Origin: Parietichytrium sp. I65-24A
Taxonomy: Eukaryota; Sar; Bigyra; Thraustochytrida; Thraustochytriidae
NCBI GenBank assembly: GCA_012862575.1
Contig: BLSF01000002.1
Span: 1,054,001-1,118,000, forward strand
Direction: 5' to 3'
DNA length: 64,000 nt
The notes beneath the pieces are model-generated. The model searched no databases. It was not told where the DNA came from and was given only the letters and a program-made list of their open reading frames with translations. How positions within the stretch are numbered: position 1 is the stretch's first letter; each line of letters begins with the position of its first letter. Positions 1-7,990 of the stretch are shown piece after piece. The translations under genes were made by a program, and so were the position numbers.

Positions 1-1487
1 TAGTAGCTAGCCTGACCAAGCCTCCAACTCTGTTTCGTCTGTTTTGTTTGTTAGTTTTATACCAGCCTTTCGTGGGTTGACAGGGTTGACAGCCGCATGC
101 AACACGCAGCTGCTGGCTCTTGTGTGTGTTTCTTTGGCTGTTTCTTTGGCTGTTTGGCTGCGCGAAAAGGAGCGAGGATGAACATTGTCTTCATTTTGTT
201 GTTTGTAGGATTTGAAGAAGAATAAGAAAAATTTAGAATTTAGAATTCAGATAGCCCGAGTGGTAGTCACCGTAAGCACTTGTACAGTATTCTTTGAGAG
301 CCATTTGTGCACGTCAAACATGTCAAACTGCCCGACTTGAAACTGTTTCTAATCAACTGCAAAATGCCAAACACAAACTTTCGAGTTGGAGGAGACCGTC
401 TCTTCCTTCGAGACCTCCGAGAGCTTCGTTGGGGCCCGACAAATAGGTTTATGAGGTGAACGGAAGGTACTGAGTATGAATGTTCGGAGAAAAAGTCAAA
501 AACGGAAAGGACAAATGAAAGAGGCTGGTGACTTGTCCGGAGAACTGCTCTCCCTCACTACTACCACAGAAAAAAAAACACATGCATGCTTAGTAGCATC
601 TTCACCATTGTAGTCCCAGCTACTTCTTTCCGATCATTTTTTCTTTAGAGAGAGCGCTTGATAGTGGTATCTCTATGATGCACCTAATCCGGCTTACCAA
701 ACTGCACCCGTCCAATTTGCTCTCCAACTGCAAAAGTCTGGACCTAGCGCCGTAGGAGTCCCGGGCATTATGGACAGCCTATGCAGTCCGCTAGCTAGCT
801 TGGATGTATGTGCATCTATGTTGAAGAGGAGCTTAGTCGAGTTCCACCTGCTCTACCGTATTCCACTACCATGGTCGGTAATTTGTAGCTAGTTCGCAAG
901 CAAAATTTCTCCGCCACAGCACGCCAAGCTCTCGGAGATTCTCCTCGAAAGACACTACGCACGAGAGAAACGAAAGAGTGAGCGGAAGGAGGCGGGAAAA
1001 AGGACGGAGGTGCGGGAAGAGGGTGGGAGAAAGAGGCAAGACCGGCTTCTATCGCATCCTTAGTCCCTCCCACCCGACCAATTCTGACGACACCCCTCTC
1101 TCTCTCTCTCTCCCTCTCCCTCACCACTTCGTCTATTCCATGGCCAAAATAACACCTACCTTACTTCCTCCCACCTCAATCCCTTAAAATCCAATAATAC
1201 CCCGCTGGTAACATAGGATTCGTGTTTGTGTTGCAACAACACAACAAGAAGAAGGGTGATGTGAGAGGGTTTTCATTTTCAATATTAGTAGCTCTGGCAT
1301 AGCTATACTTAGGCCCTTCTGACTCTTCTGACGCTCGGGAAGAGGACGACCTGAGACAAGTCTGAGTCGTGAGATGTGAGATGTGAGACGATCTCTGACT
1401 GCGAAGACTGCGAAGACTGCGAAGACTCCACAGTCCCACAGTCCCACAGTGCGGGCAGCGCGCAGCGGACGACAGGAAGTGGAGAGA

Positions 1488-1521
<34 letters not shown>

Positions 1522-1663
1522 CAGCTGATTCTGGTGCCTTGGCCGGGTCCTGGTGCGGGAACGCGAGCCGCCTTGCTTGCTTATTTGTTTGTTTGCTCGC
1601 TGTGTTGCAGTCGAAAGCGTCGTTGCATTGTTTTTTGTGTTGCTTGGGCGGTGCCGAGCTGCG
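1..1663. other. Intergenic / 5' region of the WD40 gene
   Basis: No convincing gene is visible here. The stretch holds a GAATTC-type motif near 231-251, a pyrimidine (TC) tract at about 1092-1124, a short 9-bp tandem repeat (unit ACTGCGAAG) near 1391-1425 and an (AG)n tract at 1491-1519 ahead of the WD40 gene. Short ORFs on both strands are low-complexity and lack family features. Confidence 0.6.
1491..1519 (+). repeat. (AG)n tract upstream of the WD40 gene
   Basis: A pure AG dinucleotide run on the sense strand, about 145 nt before the first plausible ATG (1664). It belongs to the window-wide pattern of sense-strand GA tracts in promoter or 5' leader positions. Confidence 0.85.
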
Positions 1664-3319
1664 ATGCTTGTGCGTGCAAGTGTGGGAGGCGCAAAGGAAA
1701 CTGGAGAGTGGGCGGAGGACCTGCCGGCAGGTATGCTGGGGTCCTCGCTGGTGTTGAAGCGCGGGCGGGATGGCGAGGCGGTGACTCTGGGCCGGGACAT
1801 TCAGCGATGGAAGGGGCCGAAGAGGCTGAATGACGGGAGGCTCGAGATGCCATCGAATTTGGCGCAGATCGTGGGGGACGACGGGATGGTGGAGGTGGTG
1901 GCACAGTTTCTGCTGGCGGATGACTTGTTGAGCCTGCTGATGATGCTCAAGCGCACGACTGCGTCCAAAATGGCATTGTCAAAGGCGATACTATCCATGT
2001 TATTCAAATGTACCTTTCTTGCAGCAAATGTGCGTATGAAACGCGGGACCGCTCTGCGGGTTTTGTTGCTCTCCGACGAGCTAGACTTGGCCGAAGAAAG
2101 GCTGCTCTTGCTTCAGGCTCTCGACAAGTGCGATCGAGAACATCGATCCGACTTTACCGGGGAGAGAATCGACATGCATGCTTGCGCGCTCAGGGACTGG
2201 CTCCGAGCATGCATAAAGCCAAGGGTCGAGGCGCGCGATGCTCCTGCACTCTTCGTGGATCGCCATCTTCTTCAGGGTATTGGCGATCAGTCAGAAATTT
2301 TGTCTATAGTTAACATAAACGCCTGGAGATCCGGGCCGGACCTTCATGTACATCATGACGACATTGTGTGGAATCTAACAGCATTCGAGGTCTCTCCGGG
2401 AAAAACTGTTGTATGCAGTGCCAGTGCAGACAACCGCGTTATTGTCTGGGACGCGGAAACATGTACTAGAATGTTTTTACTCGAGGGCCATGAAGGTGAG
2501 GCGACGGCGTTGGTGCCTACAGGAAGGAACTGGGATCTTGCCTCCGACTCAGAAAAACACAAAGATCTCTGGAGTGGATCTGATGACGGGCTAGTGAAGC
2601 GCTGGTGCCTCGAGACTGGTCAGTGCAAAACCACTCTTGGGCCTTTTGGAAGTTCAGTGCGAGCACTTTGCAACGTCAGTGACAGTACCTTTTTGCTGGG
2701 ATACAAGGAAGACACGTTGCTTGTGGGTCTTTTCTCTGGCGAGATCTACCTGATGCAGGCACAATCAGGAACTGCACAACTAATTTATGTGGCGCCAGAC
2801 TCTGTCACCCGCTTTTTTTGGTGTGAGGACACTGTCGTGGCGGTTGGATGTTTTGACCACATCGTTCGTCTAGTGGACTTCTCCACCGGCGCTCTCATGC
2901 ACGAGATTCAGTCGCACTCTGGGATAGCCTACGTTCCGAACATCTCCCCCCTGCTCGGGCCGTCTCAGCGGCCTTTTAAAACCCTGATCACCACCTCATA
3001 TGATACCTCCGTTCGCGTCTGGGACATATCCAGCGCAGACCTCGAGCTGAAGCCCAAGCTCGAAACCAAGCTCAACATTCACCAGCAGGGCGTTCGCTCA
3101 TGTACAGTATTATGCGATGGTACCGTGGCGACTTGCAGCTACGATGGCACCATTCGCCTTCTGCGCATGAAGACACTAGAGGAATGTGCCACGTATGCTG
3201 TTGGCGAATCACTTTTCGATATCATCGCCCTTTCGGACTCTCTTTTGGTGGTTGGCACAGCAAGCGGGAAAGTCCTTTTTGTAAAGCGCGAGAAGCTCAA
3301 GGAGGCGAGCGGGAAGTGA
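1664..3319 (+). CDS. WD40-repeat protein
   Basis: A single-exon gene of 551 aa if the ATG at 1664 is used. ATGs at 1733 and 1847 are also possible, and the open frame extends upstream only through non-ATG codons. The N-terminal ~200 residues are helical with no motif I recognise. The C-terminal half carries WD-type blades: VIVWDAETC near residue 260, a block with SGSDDGLVKRW, further blades, and VRVWDISS followed by TCSYDGTIRLL at the end. This is a beta-propeller scaffold, and such proteins often act as adaptors in ubiquitin ligase, trafficking or RNA complexes. A CUL4 gene in the same window makes a DCAF role conceivable, but no clear WDxR pair was checked, so this is speculation. The gene is followed by AATAAA at 3440-3445. 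Confidence 0.85.
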   Translation: MLVRASVGGAKETGEWAEDLPAGMLGSSLVLKRGRDGEAVTLGRDIQRWKGPKRLNDGRLEMPSNLAQIVGDDGMVEVVAQFLLADDLLSLLMMLKRTTASKMALSKAILSMLFKCTFLAANVRMKRGTALRVLLLSDELDLAEERLLLLQALDKCDREHRSDFTGERIDMHACALRDWLRACIKPRVEARDAPALFVDRHLLQGIGDQSEILSIVNINAWRSGPDLHVHHDDIVWNLTAFEVSPGKTVVCSASADNRVIVWDAETCTRMFLLEGHEGEATALVPTGRNWDLASDSEKHKDLWSGSDDGLVKRWCLETGQCKTTLGPFGSSVRALCNVSDSTFLLGYKEDTLLVGLFSGEIYLMQAQSGTAQLIYVAPDSVTRFFWCEDTVVAVGCFDHIVRLVDFSTGALMHEIQSHSGIAYVPNISPLLGPSQRPFKTLITTSYDTSVRVWDISSADLELKPKLETKLNIHQQGVRSCTVLCDGTVATCSYDGTIRLLRMKTLEECATYAVGESLFDIIALSDSLLVVGTASGKVLFVKREKLKEASGK

Positions 3320-3439
3320 AAGCTGCGCTTTTTGTCACACCTTTGCGCCAATGTTTCATCAATTTTTTTTTCCAATATGCACGTTTGTGTGCAAGGCCCA
3401 GGTGTGCCTCATTTTATTTTAATTTTTTTCGCTCCGAAG

Positions 3440-3445
3440 AATAAA
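3440..3445 (+). terminator. Candidate poly(A) hexamer of the WD40 gene
   Basis: AATAAA lies 121 nt after the WD40 stop codon in AT-rich DNA. Confidence 0.5.
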
Positions 3446-3486
3446 TTTTGGTAAACTTTTTCACTCTTCTTCACTCTTCCAATCAA

Positions 3487-3708
3487 TTACATCACGAGCA
3501 CGCCTGGCTCCTTCTCAAAGATATCTTCCAATTTTTCCTTGCTACTAGCTGTAAATCTACTTGCAGATGGTAGCCTCGGAGGCAAAGTCGGAGCTGAGCA
3601 GCGCTGAGCATCTAATTCACTGCCAATCCAAACTAACAAAATCAGAGCATGAGTTAGTAGGCTTATGAAACTTGTGAGAAACAGAGGAATCTTTCTCATG
3701 TTGAACAT
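3487..3708 (-). CDS. Candidate small secreted or membrane peptide (73 aa)
   Basis: A short ATG-initiated ORF on the minus strand between the WD40 and CBS genes. Residues 4-34 form a basic start followed by a hydrophobic stretch (LFLTSFISLLTHALILLVWIG), a good signal peptide or anchor. The remaining ~40 residues are polar and end in an acidic/lysine helix-like segment. I do not recognise a family. It ends ~40 nt from the WD40 poly(A) hexamer, a convergent arrangement. Its length is within chance expectation, so it is only a candidate. Confidence 0.25.
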   Translation of the reverse strand: MFNMRKIPLFLTSFISLLTHALILLVWIGSELDAQRCSAPTLPPRLPSASRFTASSKEKLEDIFEKEPGVLVM

Positions 3709-3866
3709 GTTCTGAAAACAGAACTGTGAATTCTAAATGAATTCTGAAGTTCTGACTTGACTTGACTTTGACTTCTCTGACTTGTGAAGAGAAGAATTTT
3801 CAGTTTTCAGTTTTCTTTGCCAAATCCCACGCACAGCAAGCACTCTCCCGAAACGTGCGCATGCAA

Positions 3867-3867
<1 letters not shown>

Positions 3868-3903
<36 letters not shown>

Positions 3904-3905
3904 GC
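3868..3905 (+). repeat. (CAGACG)n hexanucleotide repeat
   Basis: About six tandem CAGACG units followed by an imperfect GCGAGCGCAAGAG stretch, ending ~140 nt upstream of the CBS/TLDc start codon. Confidence 0.85.
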
Positions 3906-4064
3906 GCGAGCGCAAGAGCAAGAGCGAGCAGTAGGGCCGGCACGGAGTTCGCAAGTAGGTAGTACTCGTGCACTGGCGCAGAGGAAGCCGGGGAGCGAGG
4001 GACAGGATATGTCCCAGCGGTCACGGTTGAAAAACGAGCGCTGAGCCGGGCGGTGTTTGACTGC

Positions 4065-6572
4065 ATGATGGAGCGCGTTTGGGAGTTGCAGGAGGGTCGA
4101 GAATCCTACGGGTCGGTGCGCGGGGGCATCGGGCGCGAAAGGGCGAGGTTCAACTTCACGCTGGACAAGGGCGGGTACCACTATTTTGTGGCGTCGCTGC
4201 CATACGCGCTGAATGAGAAAGGGAGCTTGGCGCTTGAGAGACTGCGGCTGCAAGACTCGCAGTTCATGCGACGGCTCTCGAACCCGGGGCAGGGAAGGTT
4301 TTCGTTGGACATTAGGCTGCGGGTATTTTGCAAGTACAAGGTGGTTCACGTGAAAGAGCTCGTACTTGATTTAAGCGGCGTTCACGATGTGTACGAGTGC
4401 TTTGAAGTGCCAAGCGGGTTCGTTCCCGCGACTGTGGAAGTAGAGCTGGAAGGGCACTCGTTTTTGAAAAAACTCAAGGTGGTGGCAGAGCTTCATAGGT
4501 TCGGGTCCCCACCGCGCAACCCGGCTGAGAAGGCAGTGGTCATCAGGCTCGCCCAGTACCTCTTGATGACCGCAACGAAGAGAGGTGATCCGAATTATGA
4601 GCTGCTGGTGAAGGACGAGCAACGCAAACTTATCAAGGATGTACACGACCCCGGCCTATTTAGCACAAACCCTGAGCCGACTCGGAGCCCGAGCGAGAGA
4701 CCATCAACCCCGGTTGCGAAGATGCCCGTCGTGTACGAGGTGTCCGCGACGGATACCATTGGGAATGCAATGTTTTTTCTCCTCGAAAAAGGCATCTTGT
4801 CCGCGCCGGTTTGGGACTCTACAAACCAAAAGTACCTCGGCATTTTTGACATCCATGATGCCATGTTTTTCACTCTCAAGTTGCGCCAGCTCTCTGCGGG
4901 CAAGAAGGCTTCGGGTCGCAGAGGCAGCTTTCTGGTGCATGGCGTCACTGTTGGTGAATCGGAATCGGACAACTGGTTTGGTCTTGACCTCCATGTGAGC
5001 GTCTTCTTCAGAGAGGAAAACAAACGACTCGCGCCCTGGGTGCCACTTCGAATCGCGAGTCCCATGAAAAACGTCCTAGAGGCGCTTAGTCGAGACACTC
5101 TTCGGGTTCCCGTGGTAGACAACAACGGCCGCGTTATCAAGATCATCAGCCAAAGCGAGATCATCAACCAGGTCTTCTTTCGATACATCAAACCAAATCT
5201 TGAGCCGCGCAAAAAGGATTACTTTGAGACCACGGAACTGAACGAAATTGCCATCGAAGAAGGTGTCAAGCCCTACCACATGGACGATACGGTATTTAAT
5301 GCGTTTTCAACATTGATGGCAAGTATCAAGATTGATGAGCTCCCAATTGTCGACTCGCAAGGGAAAATTGTCGATTGTTTGGCGCCCGTAGATAGTTGGT
5401 TCCTCTGCAGAGCAGAATTAGAAGAGGAAAGTTCGCTGCTTGATCTGCATTCTGTGTCAGTCAAAGATTTCTTGAAGCACGCGAATCAAGTGTCGAAGCG
5501 CGACTTGGCCAAAAGCCGCAAACCTCACGTCACAATCAGGCGAAATACACCGCTCAGAGAAACCATTTCGAAACTCGTACAGTACAAAGTCCACGGTTGC
5601 TTTGTTTGCGACGACGAGGACAGGCCAATTGGGCGAGTGAAGTTATCCCAGATCGTCACGGCACTATTGGTGGACGATGTTGGCATCTTTGAGAGACATG
5701 AGAATATCTCCTCCGTCTTTTTGTGGGAAAAGCACTCGCACTCCCCTTCCCGACCGTCTGTTAAAGAGGCTGTTCGAGAGGCCGCTGACAGGTCTCGGAG
5801 ACGCCAATCTGCGCAAGCTAAAGAACAGGGTAGTGAGGAGATTCTTTCGGACGACAATACGAGCGCGTCTGGCCGCACATCGCGAGGTGAGTCAAAGGCA
5901 GACTCCGTCTTGCTAGACGGGGATTACGTTATGGTACAGCCACCAAGTCACAATCAAAGCGCTCCAAGTCTCCAACGATGGGTTAGCAAGACGAGCTACG
6001 ACCGCTTTGCAAAGGTGGATAAGGATACCATCCTCTCTTTGGAAGACCAATCATCAATCAGCAAGCACTTACCCGCAACGTTGCAGTGCGGAAGATGGAG
6101 AAGCGTGTTTTCTATGCGCCGAGACGGAGCAAACTCCGCAACCCTGAGGAGTATGCTCTCTCAAGACGCCGCCCCTCTTGTGGTAGCGCTCGAGGATGAC
6201 AAAGGCTTCAAATTTGGTGGTTTTCTTCCATGCGGGGTTTATCTGGACGATGGCGCTGGCGAAGCATCCTACTTTGAGGGCCCCAGTGGTGAAGGGGAGA
6301 GTTTTGTATTTACTCTTGGTTTGCAGGCACAGCTCCGAGTATTCCGTTGGAGCGGCAAAAACAGGCTCTTCAGATTCTTGTCCGGATCCAAAGGTTTTGG
6401 AATGGGTGGGGGCGAGCGCGGGTTTGCCTTCTTTGTAGACCATATGATGCTCAACGGGTCCAGTAGCGTGAGCGAGACTTTTGAAAATGACTGCCTCGCA
6501 TCTGACACGCAGTTCCACTGTGTTAACTTAGAGATGTATGCAGTGTACTCAAACTTGTCTGCCGCCCGGTAG
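4065..6572 (+). CDS. CBS-domain protein with C-terminal TLDc domain
   Basis: A single-exon gene of 835 aa. The open frame begins at GTG 4053, but the first ATG is 4065, with a second ATG directly after it. Residues 1-200 are an N-terminal region I cannot assign. Residues ~219-535 hold four CBS-type motifs arranged as two Bateman modules, for example ILSAPVWDSTNQKYLGIFDI, LRVPVVDNNGRVIKIISQSE, IDELPIVDSQGKIVDC and VHGCFVCDDEDRPIGRVKLS. This resembles AMPK gamma/SNF4-like adenylate sensors. After a Ser/Arg-rich linker, residues ~668-830 match a TLDc domain: FKFGGFLP, GESFVFTLG, FRWSGKNRLF, GGGERGFAFFVD and SETFENDCL. TLDc proteins are linked to oxidation resistance and V-ATPase control. The combination suggests a metabolite-sensing regulator coupled to a TLDc effector. 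AATAAA follows at 6765-6770. Confidence 0.88.
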   Translation: MMERVWELQEGRESYGSVRGGIGRERARFNFTLDKGGYHYFVASLPYALNEKGSLALERLRLQDSQFMRRLSNPGQGRFSLDIRLRVFCKYKVVHVKELVLDLSGVHDVYECFEVPSGFVPATVEVELEGHSFLKKLKVVAELHRFGSPPRNPAEKAVVIRLAQYLLMTATKRGDPNYELLVKDEQRKLIKDVHDPGLFSTNPEPTRSPSERPSTPVAKMPVVYEVSATDTIGNAMFFLLEKGILSAPVWDSTNQKYLGIFDIHDAMFFTLKLRQLSAGKKASGRRGSFLVHGVTVGESESDNWFGLDLHVSVFFREENKRLAPWVPLRIASPMKNVLEALSRDTLRVPVVDNNGRVIKIISQSEIINQVFFRYIKPNLEPRKKDYFETTELNEIAIEEGVKPYHMDDTVFNAFSTLMASIKIDELPIVDSQGKIVDCLAPVDSWFLCRAELEEESSLLDLHSVSVKDFLKHANQVSKRDLAKSRKPHVTIRRNTPLRETISKLVQYKVHGCFVCDDEDRPIGRVKLSQIVTALLVDDVGIFERHENISSVFLWEKHSHSPSRPSVKEAVREAADRSRRRQSAQAKEQGSEEILSDDNTSASGRTSRGESKADSVLLDGDYVMVQPPSHNQSAPSLQRWVSKTSYDRFAKVDKDTILSLEDQSSISKHLPATLQCGRWRSVFSMRRDGANSATLRSMLSQDAAPLVVALEDDKGFKFGGFLPCGVYLDDGAGEASYFEGPSGEGESFVFTLGLQAQLRVFRWSGKNRLFRFLSGSKGFGMGGGERGFAFFVDHMMLNGSSSVSETFENDCLASDTQFHCVNLEMYAVYSNLSAAR

Positions 6573-6764
6573 TGTAGCGTAGTCTCTCAATATACTCGTA
6601 TCAGAGTGTCGAATTCTGAGGTTTTGTGCTCTACAATGGACCTGAAGTCCTGTGATCTAATTTTACACTTTTTAAACATAACTATCACGTTTGTACAAAA
6701 GAATTGGAGCTTCCCAACATTGTCTGCTCGTCTTTTCCACACCCTCTATTCGATGAAAGAGGGT

Positions 6765-6770
6765 AATAAA
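6765..6770 (+). terminator. Candidate poly(A) hexamer of the CBS/TLDc gene
   Basis: AATAAA lies 193 nt after the stop codon of the CBS/TLDc gene. Confidence 0.45.
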
Positions 6771-6800
6771 TATTTGCTCTGTCGATATCTGGGAAATAAG

Positions 6801-7484
6801 TCAAAAACCAAGATCCCAGCCTCGAGGAGCCTCATCATCGTTGAGTGGTCCCCGAGCAGCCCTACCTGACATGGGTCGACGTCTTCCAGTGTCAGAAACC
6901 CTACCCGTTCTCGCCTTAATGTTTGTTGCGAATGTTCGAGCGGATTGTGGCCTTCGGAATGGGCTCGGCCGAGGAGACTCAGTTAGGCTTGGTGATTGTA
7001 GTCGAAGCTCCATGAAATTCGCTTGAAGTTCAGTCTCCTCCTGGTTGGAGACTTTTCGTGCGACCTTGCACCGGTGCGACGGAGCGCAATTTCTTGGATG
7101 GGCTCTCCTAGGAGCAAGCTTGGAATTGAGTCGAGGCGCGGCTGGGAGGTGAACCGCTTTGGTGTTCGTCTCACAGTTATCATTTACACAACGTTTCTGA
7201 CCCTTCACGGCAAGCCCCTCAGGGAACGCTTGCTTCTTCTTCTTCTTCTTCTTCATCATCATCTTTGCTGCTCCTGCTCCTGCTCGGGTAGGTCTCGTTG
7301 CGCGCGTGGGGTGTGGTTTTCGCTCCTGTGGGGCAATTGTAGAGAATTGCTCGACTGCCGACGAGTCCAGTTGAATGACGCCTTTCCCCAGGGGCTCGCA
7401 CCTGCAAAAGTCGCTGATGTCGCTCGGCTCCAAAGCCCCGCTCAGCAGCCCTTTCAGTAAGTGTCTCAGCACGTGGTGATCCAT
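6801..7484 (-). CDS. Hypothetical basic low-complexity protein (doubtful)
   Basis: An ATG-initiated ORF of 227 aa. The first ~55 residues look protein-like (an amphipathic helix followed by an acidic, Cys-containing stretch). The middle holds a Met/Lys run encoded by a CTT/CAT microsatellite, and the C-terminal 60 residues are Arg/Ser/Pro-rich. I recognise no family. It is convergent with the CBS/TLDc gene. Low complexity, an overlapping plus-strand ORF and the absence of any domain make this weak; it could be intergenic DNA that happens to be open. Confidence 0.3.
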   Translation of the reverse strand: MDHHVLRHLLKGLLSGALEPSDISDFCRCEPLGKGVIQLDSSAVEQFSTIAPQERKPHPTRATRPTRAGAGAAKMMMKKKKKKKQAFPEGLAVKGQKRCVNDNCETNTKAVHLPAAPRLNSKLAPRRAHPRNCAPSHRCKVARKVSNQEETELQANFMELRLQSPSLTESPRPSPFRRPQSARTFATNIKARTGRVSDTGRRRPMSGRAARGPLNDDEAPRGWDLGF

Positions 7485-7990
7485 CGCTGCTGCTTCCTTC
7501 GCATTGCTATAGAGCCTCGCTCCAGCGCACCCATCGCACAACTTTTCGGAATTATATGATTTTGAGTTGCGCGTACGATTTTGTGCACATTCTGGTCCTA
7601 TTGGTCCTACTCATATGTCATAAGCAGCCCACAGCACTCTAACGGACATTTAGCATAGTGATTTGCATAGCCCCCATGTAGGGGTCTCCTCTGTCCCTTG
7701 CTGTCAAGACCAGGTGATTGATTGTGAAAGCAAATAAGCAAATTGTGTTTGTGATTTCCTCCAATGGTGTCTCGAGCACAGTCGGAGATTCTGGAAGGGA
7801 TGGGAGAGAGAGCAAGAGGAATGACTTGTTGCTTTATGAAAATGTAAGGTGAATGGTGCAATGTAAGAGAAAGAAAAACCAGGGGTGAAAACAGCGTTCC
7901 AAAAAAAAAGTCACGCTCCCGCGAGCTAATTCATGGAACGTCCATGCAATGCAATTTGTTTGCAATTTGGTAAACGACACGAAGTGGACT
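7485..7990. other. Intergenic, nothing recognised
   Basis: About 500 nt between the doubtful ORF and the 3' end of the Fpg gene. It contains no ORF with family features and no structured element that I can support. Confidence 0.5.

Larger units (their letters stand above)
3320..4064. other. Intergenic WD40-CBS
   Basis: Apart from the small candidate ORF at 3487-3708, this holds a GAATTC-rich patch (3728-3756) and a hexanucleotide repeat with unit CAGACG at about 3868-3905, leading into the 5' region of the CBS/TLDc gene. Confidence 0.6.

Noticed and set aside
816-1127. 103-codon minus-strand ORF starting in a TC tract
   Set aside because: The first residues are repeat-encoded (RERERER) and the rest has no domain or ATG-led start of its own.
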